From: Nocardioides marmorisolisilvae
GTDB taxonomy: Bacteria; Actinomycetota; Actinomycetes; Propionibacteriales; Nocardioidaceae
Assembly: GCF_003725775.1 (NCBI RefSeq)
Contig: NZ_RJSG01000003.1
Span: 175,307 to 239,306, forward strand
Length of the DNA stretch: 64,000 bases
Direction of reading: 5' to 3'
A model generated the notes under the pieces. The model had not been told where the DNA came from and made no database searches. It saw only the letters and a program-made list of their open reading frames with translations. Position 1 is the stretch's first letter, and each line of letters opens with the position of its first letter. Below are positions 62,839-64,000 of this stretch, piece after piece. Both the position numbers and the translations under genes were made by a program.

Positions 62839-63216
62839 CAAAGTCCTTTGTTCTGGTAATTGCGCCCTTGCTCGCGAAACCGACCGGAATGCTTGCCTCA
62901 CCGAGAATCCGCCCTCCAGGTTCACGACGATGCTCGTCGTTCGTTGTCACACCGACGGCCGCGGATCTGCGCTCCACACGGATACAGCCACTAGCCGAAT
63001 ACGACGCTCGCAGCCTGAGTATCTATTGTCAAGCGTTAATCGATAAACAATAATTGACAGCGGGCGGCACCGCTGGGCGACCGTTCGGTTGGCGGGTCGT
63101 GCGGCCGCTGGGCAATAACGAACGGTGCCGGTCTCAGCAGATTCGGATTCGTCGACCGAGGTTGGTGTAGTTCCAGGGGCCAGTCAGGCACTACCTCGGC
63201 CAGGCAAAGACTCGCG
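62839..63216. promoter_or_regulatory. Promoter region of the secreted protein gene, with TAATCGATAA element
   Basis: 378 bp with no gene. On the minus strand a TTGACA (around 63025-63030) could be a -35 box. The near-palindrome GTTAATCGATAAAC occurs at 63035-63048, with ATTGT at 63025-63029 and ACAAT at 63047-63051 flanking. The TAATCGATAA decamer is shared with the GH95-like promoter at 56151-56160. Confidence 0.45.
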
Positions 63217-63612
63217 TCAGGACGAAGTCGGGCGAGGGCTGATGTCGGCCCGATCCGAACTCGGAACAGCTAGTCCGTCCTCGCCACCGTGCTGACCCTC
63301 GGGCGTCATCGTCCAGACGTGTTCCAGCGTGGCGAACGAATCGTCGGCGGAATCCACAAGCGCATCGATCAACTGGTCCCACTCCGGGTCAATCGGCCCG
63401 AGAAGCCGCATCCGTTCCAGCATCACGTCGAAGCCATCGGCCGTTTCGATCAGGTGGAAGAGCGAGTCGTCGCCATCGCGCCAGATCTGCCAGCGGATGA
63501 CGCCGCACGAACGCAACGCCGCCTCGATCCTGGCCGGGATCCGGGAATGGACCTCGCTGTAGCGGGCGCCGGCACCTGGACGCAACCGAGCTCGTTGAAC
63601 TGTGACTTCCAC
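63217..63612 (-). CDS. Second L-rhamnose mutarotase-family protein
   Basis: A 131-aa protein from GTG 63612 (AGGGAG seven bases upstream). Family pattern in YSEVHSRIPARIEAALRSCG and WQIWRDGDDSLFHLIETADG. Paralogue of the 45806-46162 product with a polar C-terminal extension. Follows the GntR gene by 16 bp, so probably one operon. Confidence 0.75.
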   Translation of the reverse strand: MEVTVQRARLRPGAGARYSEVHSRIPARIEAALRSCGVIRWQIWRDGDDSLFHLIETADGFDVMLERMRLLGPIDPEWDQLIDALVDSADDSFATLEHVWTMTPEGQHGGEDGLAVPSSDRADISPRPTSS

Positions 63613-63628
63613 CGCGCTGCTCCCTGGC

Positions 63629-64000
63629 TCAGGACGGCGCGCCAGCAGCGGGCTGCCCACCGCGGAGGACATCCTCGAGGTCGCCTTCGGCATTGCCTGC
63701 CAGACTCGCGGCATGCCGGGCGAACAGCGCCGCAGCCTCCCCCGGAGTCGACGAGACCAAGGCATCGAGTAGGTCCTGGTGCCACTCGGCCGCGACCCGC
63801 CAGTCTCCCTTGAACGCAGGATCGGACAAGATGTCGAAAGAGCGCAGGCTGGGTTCGACGATGTCCCACATCCGTGGCAGGTAGGTATTCCGGGTCGCCT
63901 GCACCACCGCACGATGGAAGGCGAAGTCGTGCTCACGGAATGCGCTCAGATCGCGCCGTTCGGCGGCTTCCCGCATCTGTTCGATCAGGTCGTTGAGGTT
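63629..64000 (-). CDS. GntR-family FCD regulator (5' end outside window)
   Basis: C-terminal FCD ligand-binding part of a GntR regulator (HDFAFHRAVVQATRN and WHQDLLDALVSS patterns). The frame continues beyond the window edge, so the winged helix is not seen. Its neighbour is the second mutarotase gene; it may control the beta-helix gene via the TAATCGATAA element (inference). Confidence 0.8.
   Translation of the reverse strand, partial: NLNDLIEQMREAAERRDLSAFREHDFAFHRAVVQATRNTYLPRMWDIVEPSLRSFDILSDPAFKGDWRVAAEWHQDLLDALVSSTPGEAAALFARHAASLAGNAEGDLEDVLRGGQPAAGAPS

Noticed and set aside
1-64000. CRISPR arrays, rRNA, tRNA, transposases
   Set aside because: I looked for regularly spaced repeats, transposase motifs and tRNA-like cloverleaf pieces and found none that I could support.

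Overview
The window is high-GC DNA from an actinobacterium. Supporting signs are a WhiB regulator, a DinB/MDMPI-type (mycothiol-linked) protein, an SCO6880-type conjugation module, a DUF4913 protein, many GTG/TTG starts, and long gene runs joined by ATGA/GTGA overlaps. A Nocardioides/Kribbella-like member of the Propionibacteriales would fit, but that placement is inference.

1-7.8 kb: the 3' part of a drug-exporter-type MFS gene, a secreted beta-propeller-like protein, and a leftward operon (MDMPI/DinB protein, small membrane protein, lipoprotein, cytochrome P450, lipoprotein hydrolase). The operon faces a divergent PadR regulator across a perfect inverted repeat that is probably the PadR operator.

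8-17 kb: an accessory island that looks like defence or conflict DNA. A HEPN-like gene is divergent from a 938-aa protein that fuses an Mrr-type nuclease domain to a NACHT NTPase, which is NLR-like architecture. Next comes a BpsA/DUF43-type aminopropyltransferase-like gene overlapping a small unknown gene, then an overlapping ImmA/IrrE-protease and PIN-domain pair, then a second unknown gene. By eye alignment the two unknown proteins are homologous along most of their length. They bracket the protease/PIN pair and are the best candidate here for an undescribed system.

17-27 kb: a 2,481-aa secreted RHS protein ending in a TreTu-like ADP-ribosyltransferase toxin, an overlapping putative immunity gene, and a divergent pair (unknown protein and a HEPN/AbiU2-like protein).

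27-35.3 kb: a compact actinobacterial type IV secretion (conjugation) operon: lipoprotein, transglycosylase/M23 hydrolase, pilin-like protein, VirB6-like, SCO6880, VirB4-like ATPase, VirD4 coupling protein, DUF4913. No relaxase, integrase or replication gene is visible.

35.5-64 kb: a large carbon-catabolism region best read as deoxy-sugar (L-fucose or L-rhamnose) use. It contains a sugar ABC transporter, mutarotase, dehydrogenases, lactonase, diketo-acid hydrolase and ketodeoxy-acid dehydrogenase, which together would give pyruvate plus L-lactate. LutABC, co-transcribed with a WhiB gene, would oxidise the lactate. A GH95-like glycosidase and a secreted beta-helix/LamG/F-type-lectin-like protein would provide the sugar. 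A LacI-family regulator and a GntR/FCD regulator each appear to have recognisable repeated operators (TTCAAACGTTTGAA; 7-1-7 palindromes of the type ATAGATC-T-GATCTAT). E1-alpha/beta without E2, a fumarase-superfamily lyase, a class III aminotransferase and a Cys-rich partner share this regulon but have no obvious place in the known pathway, and no classical sugar-acid dehydratase is seen.
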